The notes under the pieces are model-generated. The model did not search any database and was not told the origin of the DNA. It saw only the letters and a program-made list of their open reading frames with translations. Made by a program: the position numbers and the translations under genes. Below, piece by piece: positions 1 through 10,098 of a DNA stretch of 64,000 nt (position 1 is the first letter of the stretch; every line of letters starts with the position of its first letter). The DNA comes from Buchananella felis (GTDB lineage Bacteria > Actinomycetota > Actinomycetes > Actinomycetales > Actinomycetaceae), in the NCBI RefSeq assembly GCF_041380015.1, contig NZ_CP159978.1, one strand, 5' to 3'.

Positions 1-264
1 CGAGCCGGCCCCCGCCTGTTCGCCGGGCGTGGAGGTGCCCGGGCTGGCCGCCTCCGTCCCCGCAGCGGCGGGCGAGGCGGTGGAAAGGCTAGGCGCGGGC
101 GCCGCCGGGTGCGGCCCGGGCTGGTCCGCGTCGCTGCCGGCACCGGTGGCGATGAGCACTACCGAGGCGGTCACCAGCGCGGCCCCCGCGATCAGCGAGG
201 TCACGGCGTAGACCGGGTGGATGGGCCTCCTGCGGCGCGGCGGGCGGGACTGGTTTGCGGTCAT
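1..264 (-). CDS. membrane-anchored Ala/Pro-rich protein (N-terminal part)
   Basis: The frame is open from an ATG at 264 to the window edge, so only the first 88 residues are seen. It starts with a basic stretch (PPRRRR, about residues 8-13) followed by one hydrophobic segment (about residues 19-40). After that comes an Ala/Pro/Ser/Thr/Gly-rich region of low complexity. This is the layout of a single-pass membrane or exported protein with a disordered extracellular linker. An in-frame GTG two codons upstream could be the real start. No domain is visible in this part and the function is unknown. Confidence 0.6.
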   Translation of the reverse strand, partial: MTANQSRPPRRRRPIHPVYAVTSLIAGAALVTASVVLIATGAGSDADQPGPHPAAPAPSLSTASPAAAGTEAASPGTSTPGEQAGAGS

Positions 265-324
265 GCACACATTGTGCCCCCGGCCACTAACAAGAGAAGG
301 AGAACGACGGGCAACAGACCGAAA

Positions 325-1314
325 TCAGCGCGCGCGGGGATGACTGGTGGCGTAGACCTCCCGCAGCGCCTGGGCCGTGACGCGCGTATAGATCTGCGTG
401 GTGGTGACCGAGGCGTGCCCCAGCAGCTCCTGAACCACGCGCACGTCCGCCCCGGCATTCAGGATGTGGGTGGCAAACGAGTGGCGCAGCACGTGCGGGG
501 AGATGTGCTCCTGCACGTCCGCGGCGGCGGCGGCCTCCCGCAGCACCGCCCAGGCAGACTGGCGCGAGAGCCGCTGCCCGCGCGCGTTCACGAACAGCGC
601 GGGCGTGCCCTCGCCGCGCGCCACCAACTCCGGGCGGGCCACCGCGATGTAGCCGCGCAGCGCCGCCACCGCGTGACTACCCACCGGCACCACACGCTCC
701 TTCCTGCCCTTTCCGCGCAGCAGCGCCGAGGCGGGTTCGCTCAGGCAGACGTCGTCCACGTCCATCCCCACCGCCTCGCTGATGCGCGCGCCGGTGGCGT
801 AGAGGAACTCCAGCAGCGCCGCGTTGCGCGCACCGGCCGGGCCCGGCTTGCGGGCGGCCGCCGCCAGAATCGCCTCCACCGTGGGCAGGTCCAGCGCCTT
901 GGGCAGCGCCTTGGGCACCGCCGGCCGGGCCACGTCCGCGCTCACGTCGCGGGCCACCACCCCCTCCTCCAACAGGAAGCGGTGCAGTCCACGCACAGAG
1001 GCCACCAGCCGGGCCGCAGAGGAAGCCGCCAGCGGCGTGCCACCGTCCTGCCCCAGCCGGCAGGCCTGCACGCAGGCCTCGATGTCCTGCTCGGTAAGGG
1101 CGGCAGCGTCGGCCACCTCCCTGCCAGCCAGAAAGGCGTTGTAACGCTGCAGGTCGCGGCGGTAGGAGGCAAGCGTGTTCTCCGCCAGGCCGCGCTCCAC
1201 CCGCAAGTGGGCCAGGTAGAGCGGAATCTGGGCAGAAAGCGGGCCGGGCAACGCCTGCCCGTGCGGCGGCGCCTGCGTCGTTGCGGCCACGACCTGCCTC
1301 CCCTCGCCCATCAT
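325..1314 (-). CDS. xerD: tyrosine site-specific recombinase, XerC/XerD type
   Basis: 329 residues, the usual size for Xer recombinases, which resolve chromosome dimers at dif near the division site. An N-terminal SAM-like core-binding domain (about residues 28-118) precedes the catalytic domain. The catalytic set is complete: Arg177 in TGARISEA, a Lys at 202-205 in GKGRKER, HVLR at 274-277, His300 in LLGHAS and Tyr309 in IYTRV. The gene diverges from tkt, with about 130 bp between them. No phage or integron genes are nearby, so a housekeeping XerD/XerC is more likely than an integrase. XerC versus XerD cannot be settled from sequence alone. An ATG-ATG pair opens the frame and either could be used. 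Confidence 0.85.
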   Translation of the reverse strand: MMGEGRQVVAATTQAPPHGQALPGPLSAQIPLYLAHLRVERGLAENTLASYRRDLQRYNAFLAGREVADAAALTEQDIEACVQACRLGQDGGTPLAASSAARLVASVRGLHRFLLEEGVVARDVSADVARPAVPKALPKALDLPTVEAILAAAARKPGPAGARNAALLEFLYATGARISEAVGMDVDDVCLSEPASALLRGKGRKERVVPVGSHAVAALRGYIAVARPELVARGEGTPALFVNARGQRLSRQSAWAVLREAAAAADVQEHISPHVLRHSFATHILNAGADVRVVQELLGHASVTTTQIYTRVTAQALREVYATSHPRAR

Positions 1315-1444
1315 GCGGACATAACGCCGTAAGGTTAGCGCCGTTTTCGTTTACAGGGAGCCAATCGGTACCCGGCAAGGCGCGCAACACCCGCCGCGCC
1401 AACTAGGCTTGGACCTGCGAGTTGGAGTCAAACAAGGAGAGAAC

Positions 1445-3583
1445 GTGCCCGCGCCCCTAAACCTGACCGAACTGGACCTCCGCGCAATTGACACCGCCAA
1501 GGTGCTGGCGGCCGACGCGGTAGAGAACGCAGGCCACGGCCACCCCGGCGCGGCGATCTCACTCGCCCCCATCGCCTACACGCTCTTTCAGCGCTTCTTG
1601 CGGTACGACGTTGCCGACGACCGGTGGGAGGGCCGCGACCGGTTCGTGCTGTCGGCGGGACACTCCGCCCTCACCCAGTACGTCCAGCTCTACCTGGCCG
1701 GCCTGGGCCTGGAACTGGACGACCTGAAGGCGCTGCGCACCTGGGGCTCCCTCACCCCCGGCCACCCCGAGCTGGGGCACACCAAGTTCGTCGAGACCAC
1801 CACCGGTCCGCTCGGTGCGGGCCTGGCCACCGCCGTCGGTATGGCCTTCTCCCAGCGCCGCGTGCGCGGCCTGCTGGACCCGCACACCGAGGCCGGCAAG
1901 TCCCCGTTCGACCACCGCGTCTACGTGATCGCCTCCGACGGCGACCTGCAAGAGGGCGTGACCGCAGAGGCATGCTCCCTGGCCGGCACCCAGGAGCTGG
2001 GCAACCTCATCGTGCTGTGGGACGACAACCGCATCTCGATCGAGGACAACACGGACATCGCCTTCACCGAGGACGTGCTGGGCCGCTACGACGCCTACGG
2101 CTGGCACACCCAGCGCGTGGACTTCACCGCCACCGGGCAGTACGTGGAGGACCTGGACGCCCTGGCCGCCGCCATCGAGACCGCCAAGGCAGACGCCCGC
2201 CCCTCCCTCATCGCGGTGCGCACCATCATCGGCTGGCCCTCCCCCACCAAGCAGAACACCGGTGGCATCCACGGCTCCAAGCTGGGCGGCGAGGAGCTGG
2301 CCGGGCTGAAGGAGGCCCTGGGCTTCGACCCGGCGCAGATGTTCGCCGTGGAAGAAGCAGTGGTGGAGCACACCCGCGCCGGCGCGGCCGCGCTCTCCGC
2401 CGCCGCCCGCAAGGAGTGGGACGAGCTCTACGCCGCCTGGGCGCAGGCCAACCCCGCCGGCGTCGAGCTCCTGGAGCGGCTGCAGGCCCGCCGCCTGCCC
2501 GAGGGCTGGCAGGAGTCCATCCCCGCCTTCGGCACCGGCAAGCCGATGGCCACGCGCGCCGCCTCCGGCGCCGTCCTCAGCGCCCTGGCCGGCGTGCTAC
2601 CCGAGCTGTGGGGCGGCTCCGCCGACCTGGCCGGCTCCAACAACACCACCATGAAGGGCGAGCCCTCCTTCCTGCCCGCCCGCCGCTCCACCGGCGAGTT
2701 CGCCGGCCACGAGTACGGGCGCACCCTGCACTTCGGCATCCGCGAGCACGCCATGGGCTCCATCCTCAACGGCATCGCCACCCAGGGACTCACCCGTCCC
2801 TACGGCGGCACCTTCCTGCAGTTCGCCGACTACATGCGCCCCGCCGTGCGCCTGGCCTGCCTCATGGACGTGCCCTCCATCTTCGTGTGGACCCACGACT
2901 CCATCGGCCTGGGCGAGGACGGCCCCACCCACCAGCCCGTGGAGCACCTGGCCGCGCTGCGCGCCATCCCAGGCCTGAGCGTCGTGCGTCCCGCCGACGC
3001 TGCCGAGACGGCCGTGGCCTGGCGCGAGGTGCTGGTGCGAGACAAGGCCGCCGGCCTAATCCTCTCCCGCCAGAACCTCGCCGACCCGGTACGCGACGAA
3101 GCCAGCGGCCTGGCCAGCGCCGAGGGCGTGGCCCGCGGCGGCTACGTGCTGCGCGAGGCCGGGGCCGTCGGCGGCGCAGGCCAGAGCACGGCCGGCGAGC
3201 AGGGGGCGGCCGGCAAGGTCGACGTCGTCCTCATCGCCACCGGCTCCGAGGTCGCGGTCGCGCTGGAGGCGCAGGAACTGCTGGCCGCCGAGGGCGTGGC
3301 CGCGCGCGTCGTGTCCATGCCGTGCGTGGAGTGGTTCGACGCGCAGGACGCCGACTACCGCGAGCAGGTCCTGCCCGCATCCGTACGTGCGCGGGTCACC
3401 GTGGAGGCCGGTATCGCCCAGAGCTGGTACCGCTTCCTCGGCGACGCCGGCGTGCCCGTCAGCCTGGAGCACTTCGGTGCCTCCGCCTCCGCCGAGCGCC
3501 TCTTCGAGGAGTACGGCTTCACCGCCCAGAACGTGGCCGCCGCCGCCCGCCAGTCCATCGCGCGCGCCGGCAGCGCCGCCTGA
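1445..3583 (+). CDS. tkt: transketolase
   Basis: Thiamine-diphosphate enzyme moving two-carbon units in the non-oxidative pentose phosphate pathway. About 712 residues, full length. The diphosphate-binding motif SDGDLQEG ... DDNRIS lies at about residues 164-198, and the N-terminal GHPG and C-terminal transketolase domains are intact. The frame is open back to an ATG at 1409, but I chose the GTG at 1445. It has AAGGAGA at 1434-1440, and the protein then starts PAPLNLTELD as in other actinobacterial Tkt proteins. It is the first gene of the tkt-pgi-zwf-opcA-pgl operon. A Gly/Ala/Gln-rich insert near the start of the C-terminal domain (around 3160-3210) is unusual but in frame. Confidence 0.95.
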   Translation: MPAPLNLTELDLRAIDTAKVLAADAVENAGHGHPGAAISLAPIAYTLFQRFLRYDVADDRWEGRDRFVLSAGHSALTQYVQLYLAGLGLELDDLKALRTWGSLTPGHPELGHTKFVETTTGPLGAGLATAVGMAFSQRRVRGLLDPHTEAGKSPFDHRVYVIASDGDLQEGVTAEACSLAGTQELGNLIVLWDDNRISIEDNTDIAFTEDVLGRYDAYGWHTQRVDFTATGQYVEDLDALAAAIETAKADARPSLIAVRTIIGWPSPTKQNTGGIHGSKLGGEELAGLKEALGFDPAQMFAVEEAVVEHTRAGAAALSAAARKEWDELYAAWAQANPAGVELLERLQARRLPEGWQESIPAFGTGKPMATRAASGAVLSALAGVLPELWGGSADLAGSNNTTMKGEPSFLPARRSTGEFAGHEYGRTLHFGIREHAMGSILNGIATQGLTRPYGGTFLQFADYMRPAVRLACLMDVPSIFVWTHDSIGLGEDGPTHQPVEHLAALRAIPGLSVVRPADAAETAVAWREVLVRDKAAGLILSRQNLADPVRDEASGLASAEGVARGGYVLREAGAVGGAGQSTAGEQGAAGKVDVVLIATGSEVAVALEAQELLAAEGVAARVVSMPCVEWFDAQDADYREQVLPASVRARVTVEAGIAQSWYRFLGDAGVPVSLEHFGASASAERLFEEYGFTAQNVAAAARQSIARAGSAA

Positions 3584-3660
3584 GCAACGCATCTACCCAA
3601 ATCCCGCCCACCCAACACCGACAAACCGCGGCAAATAGGCAGCCGCTAGACGGAGGAATC

Positions 3661-5450
3661 ATGAGCAACGAAGAGATGATCGAAGAGACGCAGTGCTGCG
3701 AGGGGGGCTGCGGCGAGCCGGAGACCACCGAGGAGTTCCTGGAGGACGACGACCTGATCGTGGCGCTGGCCGGCCTGCCCTTCGAAGAGGACCAGGAGGA
3801 GGCCTGCGAGGGGGGCTGCGGCGGCGGGGACGAGGGCCCCACCCCGGCCCTCGAGGTCATGACCACCGGCGTCGCCTCCGACGCCGCCTACGCGCACGTC
3901 GAGCGCCTGGTGGAGGACAAGATCGCCTCCCGCATCGCCGCGAAGGACTCCACCATCTGGGGCGAGGCCGCGCAGCCGGAGGCCTCCATCCGCCTGGGCT
4001 GGACCCACCTGCACACCACCTCCCGCGACCTGGTGGAGCCCATCCGCGCCCTGCGCGAGGAGCTGCTGGCCGACGGCATCGACCGCGTGGTACTGGCCGG
4101 CATGGGCGGCTCCTCCCTGGCCCCCGAGGTGATCGCCGGTACCTACGGCGTTGACCTGGTGGTGCTGGACTCCACCGACCCCGACCAGGTGGCGCGCGGC
4201 CTGTCCGGCGACCTGGCCCGCACCGTCCTGGTGGTCTCCTCCAAGTCCGGTGGCACCGTGGAGACCGACTCCCAGCGCCGCATCTTCGAGGCCGCCTTCA
4301 CCGAGGCCGGCCTGGACGCCGCCAAGCACATCGTGGTGGTCACCGACCCGGGCTCGCCGCTGTTCCACGCCGCCACCGAGGCCGGCTACCGCAAGATCTT
4401 CGAGGCCGACCCGACCGTGGGTGGCCGCTTCTCCGCCCTGACCGCCTTCGGTCTGGTGCCGACCGGTCTGGCCGGCGTGGACGTGGAGCAGCTGCTGAAC
4501 GACGCTGCCGCAGTGGCCGACGAGCTGGCCGAGGACTCCCCCGCCAACCCGGCCCTGATCCTGGGCGCCGCCATCGCGGGCACCTACCCGCTGCGCGACA
4601 AGCTGGTGCTGGCCGACGACGGCTCCGGCCTGTTCCACTTCGGCGACTGGGCCGAGCAGCTGGTGGCCGAGTCCACCGGTAAGGACGGCGTTGGCCTGCT
4701 GCCCGTGGTGGCCTCCCTGGAGGCCCCCGAGCTGGCCGAGGAGGCCGGCGACGTGTTGCCGGTGTTCCTCTTCAACCTGGACGCCGACGAGGTGCTGCTG
4801 CGCTCCGACGCCGTGCACGTGGCCGGCCGCCTGGGCGCCGCCATGCTGCTGTGGGAGTACGCCACCGCCATCGCGGGCGTGCTGCTGGGCATCAACCCGT
4901 TCGACCAGCCCAACGTGGAGTCCGCCAAGGCCGCCGCGCGCGAGCTGCTGGAGAACACCCCGGAGCCGGAGGCCGCCGCGTTCGTGGAGGACGGCATCGA
5001 GGTGCGCGCCTCCGCCGGTCTGCTGGACGGCGTGACCACCGTCGAGGGCGCCCTCGAGGCCCTGTACGCCACCCTGGACGCGGACAAGGGCTACCTGGCC
5101 GTCATGGCCTACCTGGACCGCGAGGGCACGCCGGCCGGCGTGCTGGAGCCGGTGCGTGACGCCCTGGCCCGCCGCGTGGCCCGCCCCGTCACCTTCGGTT
5201 GGGGCCCGCGCTTCCTGCACTCCACCGGCCAGCTCCACAAGGGCGGCTTCCCGATCGGTGCGTTCCTGCAGATCACCGGCACCGCCACCGCCCAGCTGGA
5301 CATCCCGGGCCGCGAGTTCGACCTGGCCACGCTGATCGGCGCGCAGGCCGCCGGTGACGCCGCTGTCCTGGCCGAGCACGACCGCCCGGTGGTGCGCTTC
5401 CACGTGCAGAACGCGGCCGCCCTGGAGCGCCTGGCCGCGCTCCTGCAGGC

Positions 5451-5454
<4 letters not shown>
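3661..5454 (+). CDS. pgi: glucose-6-phosphate isomerase with Cys-rich N-terminal extension
   Basis: Interconverts glucose-6-phosphate and fructose-6-phosphate. It belongs to the Pgi type that follows tal in Streptomyces and forms the C-terminal half of Tal-Pgi fusions (family recalled, not searched). 597 residues. The isomerase part starts near residue 70 (VASDAAYAHVERLV) and contains the sugar-binding SIS-type stretch VLAGMGGSSLAPEV. Residues 1-66 are an acidic extension with two Cys motifs, CCEGGCG at 12-18 and CEGGCG at 49-54. The start at 3661 is supported by GGAGGAATC directly upstream; the internal Met67 has no comparable ribosome site. No transaldolase gene sits between tkt and pgi. 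The stop overlaps the zwf start (ATGA). Confidence 0.9.
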
Positions 5455-6995
<1,541 letters not shown>

Positions 6996-7003
6996 GAGTA
7001 GAT

Positions 7004-8005
7004 GTGCGAATCAAACTTGCTTACACCTCCTCCGCGAAGGTGGCCGCCCGGCTGCTGGAGCTGCGCGAATCGGGCGGCTCCTCTGCGCTCGGGCGCGTGC
7101 TGACGCTCGTGGTGGTGGTCCCCTCCCCCGCCGACGTGGAGGACGCCCTGGCGGCCACCACTGCGGCTTCCTTGGAGCACCCGTGCCGCGTGATCGTGGT
7201 GACCGGTTCGTGCGCCACGTGTAGCGAGGCGGACGCCGCGGAAGTCGGGATGGACGACGCTGCCGCCCCGGCCAACGGCGCGGTGACGCCGTGCGAGGAA
7301 CCGCGCCTGGACGCGGAGATCCGCGTGGGCCGTGGGGCCGGTGCCAGCGACATCGTGGTGCTGAACGGGCGCGGCGAGGTGGGTGGTCCGGAGACCCTGA
7401 TCGCCCCGCTGCTGCTGCCCGACTCCCCGATCGTGGTGTGGTGGCCCACCGACCCGCCCAAGGCGCCCAGCCAGGACCCGTTGGGCAAGCTGGCCCACCG
7501 GCGCATCACCGACTCGCGCGGCACGCAAAACCCGATCGAGCGACTCAAGGAGCTGGCCCAGCAGCACGTGCCGGGCGACTCGGACCTCTCCTGGTCCGGC
7601 GTGACCATCTGGCGCTCGCTGATCGTGCTGGCCGCCGGCGAGCCGCCGCTGGCGCCGATCACGTCCGTCGACGTCTGGGGCAGCGCCACCCACCCGGCCG
7701 GGCGGCTCATCGGCGCCTGGCTGCGCGTCCAGTTGGGCGTGACCGTGCGCATGCACATCAACCCGGAGGCGGCCACCGTCAACCGGGTGGTGCTGCACCG
7801 CGAGACTGGCGATGTGGAAATCGACCGTCCCGTGGGAAGTGCGGTGGCGGTGCTGCGTCGTCCAGGCGTCCCCGACGTCTCTCTGGCGCTGCCGCGGCGC
7901 ACCACCGCGGACTGCCTGATGGAGGAACTGCGCCGGCTCGACGTGGACGCGATCTACGCGAAGGTGATCTCGCAGGGACTGGAGCTGGTCGAGGAGGTCC
8001 AGTGA
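7004..8005 (+). CDS. opcA: OpcA, glucose-6-phosphate dehydrogenase assembly/activator protein
   Basis: OpcA binds and activates or assembles G6PD in actinobacteria and cyanobacteria. 333 residues from a GTG start at 7004, preceded by TAGGAGTAG. The N-terminus (RIKLAYTSSAKVAARLLELRESGG, followed by SALGRVLTLVVVV) matches the typical OpcA beginning. The frame is open much further upstream inside zwf, but that extension is a shadow frame. An ATG at 7002 is in another frame and ends early. The stop overlaps the pgl GTG. Confidence 0.92.
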   Translation: MRIKLAYTSSAKVAARLLELRESGGSSALGRVLTLVVVVPSPADVEDALAATTAASLEHPCRVIVVTGSCATCSEADAAEVGMDDAAAPANGAVTPCEEPRLDAEIRVGRGAGASDIVVLNGRGEVGGPETLIAPLLLPDSPIVVWWPTDPPKAPSQDPLGKLAHRRITDSRGTQNPIERLKELAQQHVPGDSDLSWSGVTIWRSLIVLAAGEPPLAPITSVDVWGSATHPAGRLIGAWLRVQLGVTVRMHINPEAATVNRVVLHRETGDVEIDRPVGSAVAVLRRPGVPDVSLALPRRTTADCLMEELRRLDVDAIYAKVISQGLELVEEVQ

Positions 8006-8766
8006 GCAAGCAGGTTGCAAGCCGAGTCGTCGTGCTGCCGGACCTGGAGGCAGCGGCCGAGCTGGCAGGTGCCCGCCTGCTGGACGGCATCATCGCCGAC
8101 CTGTCCACGCAGGACGTGACGCACGTGGTCCTCACCGGCGGCACCGCCGGCATCAGGATGCTGGTGCGCGCGGCGGCCAACCCGCTCGCGGCGGCCGTGG
8201 ACTGGCGCCGGGTGCACATCTGGTGGGGCGACGAGCGCTACCTGGCTGAGAACCACCCGGAGCGCAACTCCTTCCAGGCGCACACGGCGCTGCTGGACCA
8301 CCTGCCCGCGCCGGCCCACCTGCACCCCATCCCGGGGCCGCCGATGGCGCTGGAGCAGGCGGGCGTGGAGTTCGCGCGGGCGCTGGTGGCGCACGCCCGC
8401 GTGGGCGACGACCTGCCCCGCTTCGACCAGGTTTTCCTGGGCGTGGGGCCAGACGGGCACGTGGCCTCGATCTTCCCGGGGCACGCCACGCTGCAAGCCG
8501 GCGGGACCGTGGTGGTGGAGGCCAACTCCCCCAAGCCCCCGGCCGAGCGGGTCTCCCTGACCCTCGGGGCGCTTGCCACCGCGAAGCGGCTGACGTTCCT
8601 GATCGCCGGGGCGGACAAGGGCCCGGTCCTGGGCGAGATCGCCACCGACACGGACTGCGCCCTGCCTGCGGCGGTGCTGGACCGGCTCTCCGGGCACCAC
8701 GGTGCCTGGTTGACCGACCAGCCCGCGCTGCAGGCCTCGGGGTTGCCCGGGGCGCTGGAGCGGTAG
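8002..8766 (+). CDS. pgl: 6-phosphogluconolactonase
   Basis: Hydrolyses 6-phosphogluconolactone, the product of Zwf. 254 residues of the SIS-like DevB/NagB superfamily. Typical motifs are LTGGTAG (about 46-52), VHIWWGDER near residue 75, and LGVGPDGHVASIFPGH near 148-163 with the catalytic His. It begins with GTG in a GTGA overlap with the opcA stop. It is the last gene of the operon; the repeat-filled intergenic region begins directly after it. Confidence 0.94.
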   Translation: MSKQVASRVVVLPDLEAAAELAGARLLDGIIADLSTQDVTHVVLTGGTAGIRMLVRAAANPLAAAVDWRRVHIWWGDERYLAENHPERNSFQAHTALLDHLPAPAHLHPIPGPPMALEQAGVEFARALVAHARVGDDLPRFDQVFLGVGPDGHVASIFPGHATLQAGGTVVVEANSPKPPAERVSLTLGALATAKRLTFLIAGADKGPVLGEIATDTDCALPAAVLDRLSGHHGAWLTDQPALQASGLPGALER

Positions 8767-8796
8767 CGGTCGCTAGGGGCGGGCCGAGGCTCGCTC

Positions 8797-8895
8797 AGAC
8801 TTGTCAAACCGCGTCGAGACTTGTCCTGAGCGGCCCCGCCATTGACAAGTTCCGGCGGGCTTGGACAAGTTTCGGCGGGCTTGGACAAGGTTCAG
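8797..8895. repeat. TTGTC/GACAA inverted array, 20-bp pitch
   Basis: GACTTGTC occurs at 8798 and 8818. The inverse, GACAAGT/G, occurs at 8844, 8864 and 8884. Within each orientation the spacing is exactly 20 bp. The three inverse copies share longer flanks (GGACAAG followed by TTC-GGCGGGC). The layout is two forward copies, then three inverted copies. Confidence 0.85.
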
Positions 8896-8944
8896 CGGGC
8901 GCTTTCCGCGTGGCCGGGGCGCGCGGAGCTGCTGGGCCGGGTTC

Positions 8945-9060
8945 CAACTAGACGTTTGATGCTTCGACTCGACGTTTGCTGCTTCGACTCGACGTTAACC
9001 AGGGCCGGAACGTCTAGTTGAGTGCCCCAACGTCGAGTTGAAGATCGAAACGTCTAGTTC
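8945..9060. repeat. GACGTT/AACGTC inverted array, 20-bp pitch
   Basis: Forward cores CTAGACGTT or CTCGACGTT have GACGTT at 8951, 8971 and 8991. Inverted cores AACGTCTAGTT or AACGTCGAGTT have AACGTC at 9009, 9029 and 9049. The spacing is exactly 20 bp within each set of three. The position between the two half-triplets (8997-9008) is the symmetry centre. The spacers between copies are not complementary, so this is not one long hairpin. Confidence 0.88.
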
Positions 9061-9115
9061 AGACAACGCGAGCGCCAGTCCACGGGCACCTTTAGAGCGC
9101 AACCCCCGTCCCAGT

Positions 9116-9256
9116 GCCGGCCCCTCCGCGTGGAGGCCCAGAGCACGGACGACGCTCCACCCAGCCCGTTGCTCGAGCCGGTCCCTCCGCGCGGAGGCCC
9201 GGAGCATGGACGACGTTCCGCCCGCCCCGTCGCTAGAGCCGGCCCTCGGCGTGTTG
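9116..9256. repeat. 61-bp tandem repeat, about 2.3 copies
   Basis: Copies begin at GCCGG positions 9116, 9177 and 9238 (the third is partial). Each full copy contains a palindrome, CCTCCGCGCGGAGG at 9184-9197, with one change in copy 1. Each also carries GGACGACG(C/T)TCC near its middle. The two full copies differ at scattered single bases. Confidence 0.8.
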
Positions 9257-9387
9257 GCCTTGGGTGGGGCGCTCGTCCCTTGCTCTCTACCTGGTCTTTC
9301 TGCTGGCCGGCCGGGGAGGGCGCGAGGGCGGCGGGTGTTTTCCACAAGGGGTAGATACGGCAACGAGCCCTGGTTTAGGTTCGATTT

Positions 9388-10098
9388 ATGGAGATCAACC
9401 CGACCCAGCAACCGGCAGTGGCCGCCACGCGCCCGGCCCGGCGGGTGGCACCACGGCTTCTCCTTGCCACCCTGGTGGCCCTTCCCCTGACCCTGGCCGC
9501 GTGCTCGACCCAGACCGAGGCGCCCCCAGCCCCGCTGCCCATGCCCAGCGTGAACACCACGGCGCCGGCGAGCGGCCAGCCCTCCGACCAATCCACCCAG
9601 GCAACACCGGTCCCATCAACCGGTGCTGCCAGCGAGACACCGCTCTTGCCGGAACAGATACAGGCGCCCGTCCCCTCGGACGTAGCGCTAGAGAACAGCG
9701 CCGACGGTGCCGAGGCCTACGCCTACTTCCTCTTTCAAGCCTGGTGGTACCTCATCAACACCCACGACCTGGACTGGTGGGACACCAACATCCCCGACTG
9801 CGACTGGAAGCACCAGATTTACTCGATCGCTGCGGAAAAGGAGCGCAGAGGGCTGCGTAACGAAACAGCAGAGATCACCCCTTACACCACAAGCAGGAAG
9901 GTGAATCCTGAAAACTCCAGCGAGTTTGCCATTACACTGCGCGCAAACGTCGGGGACATATACGAAATATCCAAGGGTGGCACCAGGGAAATTAGCACAA
10001 AAGCAACCACCTTCGAGCTCACCGCCAGATTGGAGTACCGGGACAGCGGCTGGAAGATCGTAGGCGCAGTAAACAGCACGGTCGGAGATGAGCAGTGA
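9388..10098 (+). CDS. lipoprotein, DUF6318-like
   Basis: 236 residues. Basic N-terminus, hydrophobic stretch and lipobox LTLAAC (Cys at about 39) give a type II signal peptide, so the mature protein should be lipid-anchored outside the membrane. A Pro/Thr/Ser linker (about 40-95) leads to a compact domain. That domain has the aromatic stretch DGAEAYAYFLFQAWWYLINT followed by DLDWWDTNIPDCDW, which resembles the DUF6318 lipoproteins of Actinomyces (from memory). The C-terminal half uses more A/T and different codons than the neighbouring metabolic genes, hinting at transfer. The stop overlaps the next GTG, so the two secreted proteins are probably made together. Molecular function unknown. Confidence 0.75.
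   Translation: MEINPTQQPAVAATRPARRVAPRLLLATLVALPLTLAACSTQTEAPPAPLPMPSVNTTAPASGQPSDQSTQATPVPSTGAASETPLLPEQIQAPVPSDVALENSADGAEAYAYFLFQAWWYLINTHDLDWWDTNIPDCDWKHQIYSIAAEKERRGLRNETAEITPYTTSRKVNPENSSEFAITLRANVGDIYEISKGGTREISTKATTFELTARLEYRDSGWKIVGAVNSTVGDEQ

Larger units (their letters stand above)
8767..9387. other. 621-bp gene-free interval packed with short repeats
   Basis: No convincing gene is present. It holds a 20-bp-pitch TTGTC/GACAA array (8797-8895), a 20-bp-pitch GACGTT/AACGTC array (8945-9060) and 2.3 copies of a 61-bp tandem repeat (9116-9256). The last 30 bases carry a possible -10 box, TAGGTT at 9376-9381, six bases before the next ATG, so the downstream lipoprotein mRNA may be leaderless. 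The interval breaks the conserved actinobacterial order pgl-secG. Confidence 0.8.

Noticed and set aside
325..1314. Phage or integron integrase
   Set aside because: Length, motifs and the absence of phage genes, att repeats or gene cassettes favour housekeeping XerC/XerD.
1624..3660. Long open frame fused upstream of pgi, suggesting a Tkt/Tal-Pgi fusion
   Set aside because: The upstream 2 kb of that frame are Arg/Pro/Gly-rich shadow translation of tkt. pgi has its own ribosome site and ATG at 3661.
3646..5403. 585-residue minus-strand Gly/Gln/His/Val-rich frame
   Set aside because: Antisense of pgi, a typical artefact of third-position GC in this genome.
8797..8895. Chromosomal origin or DnaA-box cluster
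   Set aside because: TTGTC cores only partly match the DnaA box, there is no AT-rich unwinding element, and dnaA/dnaN/rnpA are absent. Kept only as an alternative within the finding.
8797..9060. CRISPR-like array
   Set aside because: The repeated cores are only 6-10 bp, the pitch is 20 bp and the halves are inverted. CRISPR repeats are direct, usually 23-40 bp, with spacers of similar size, and no cas genes are present.
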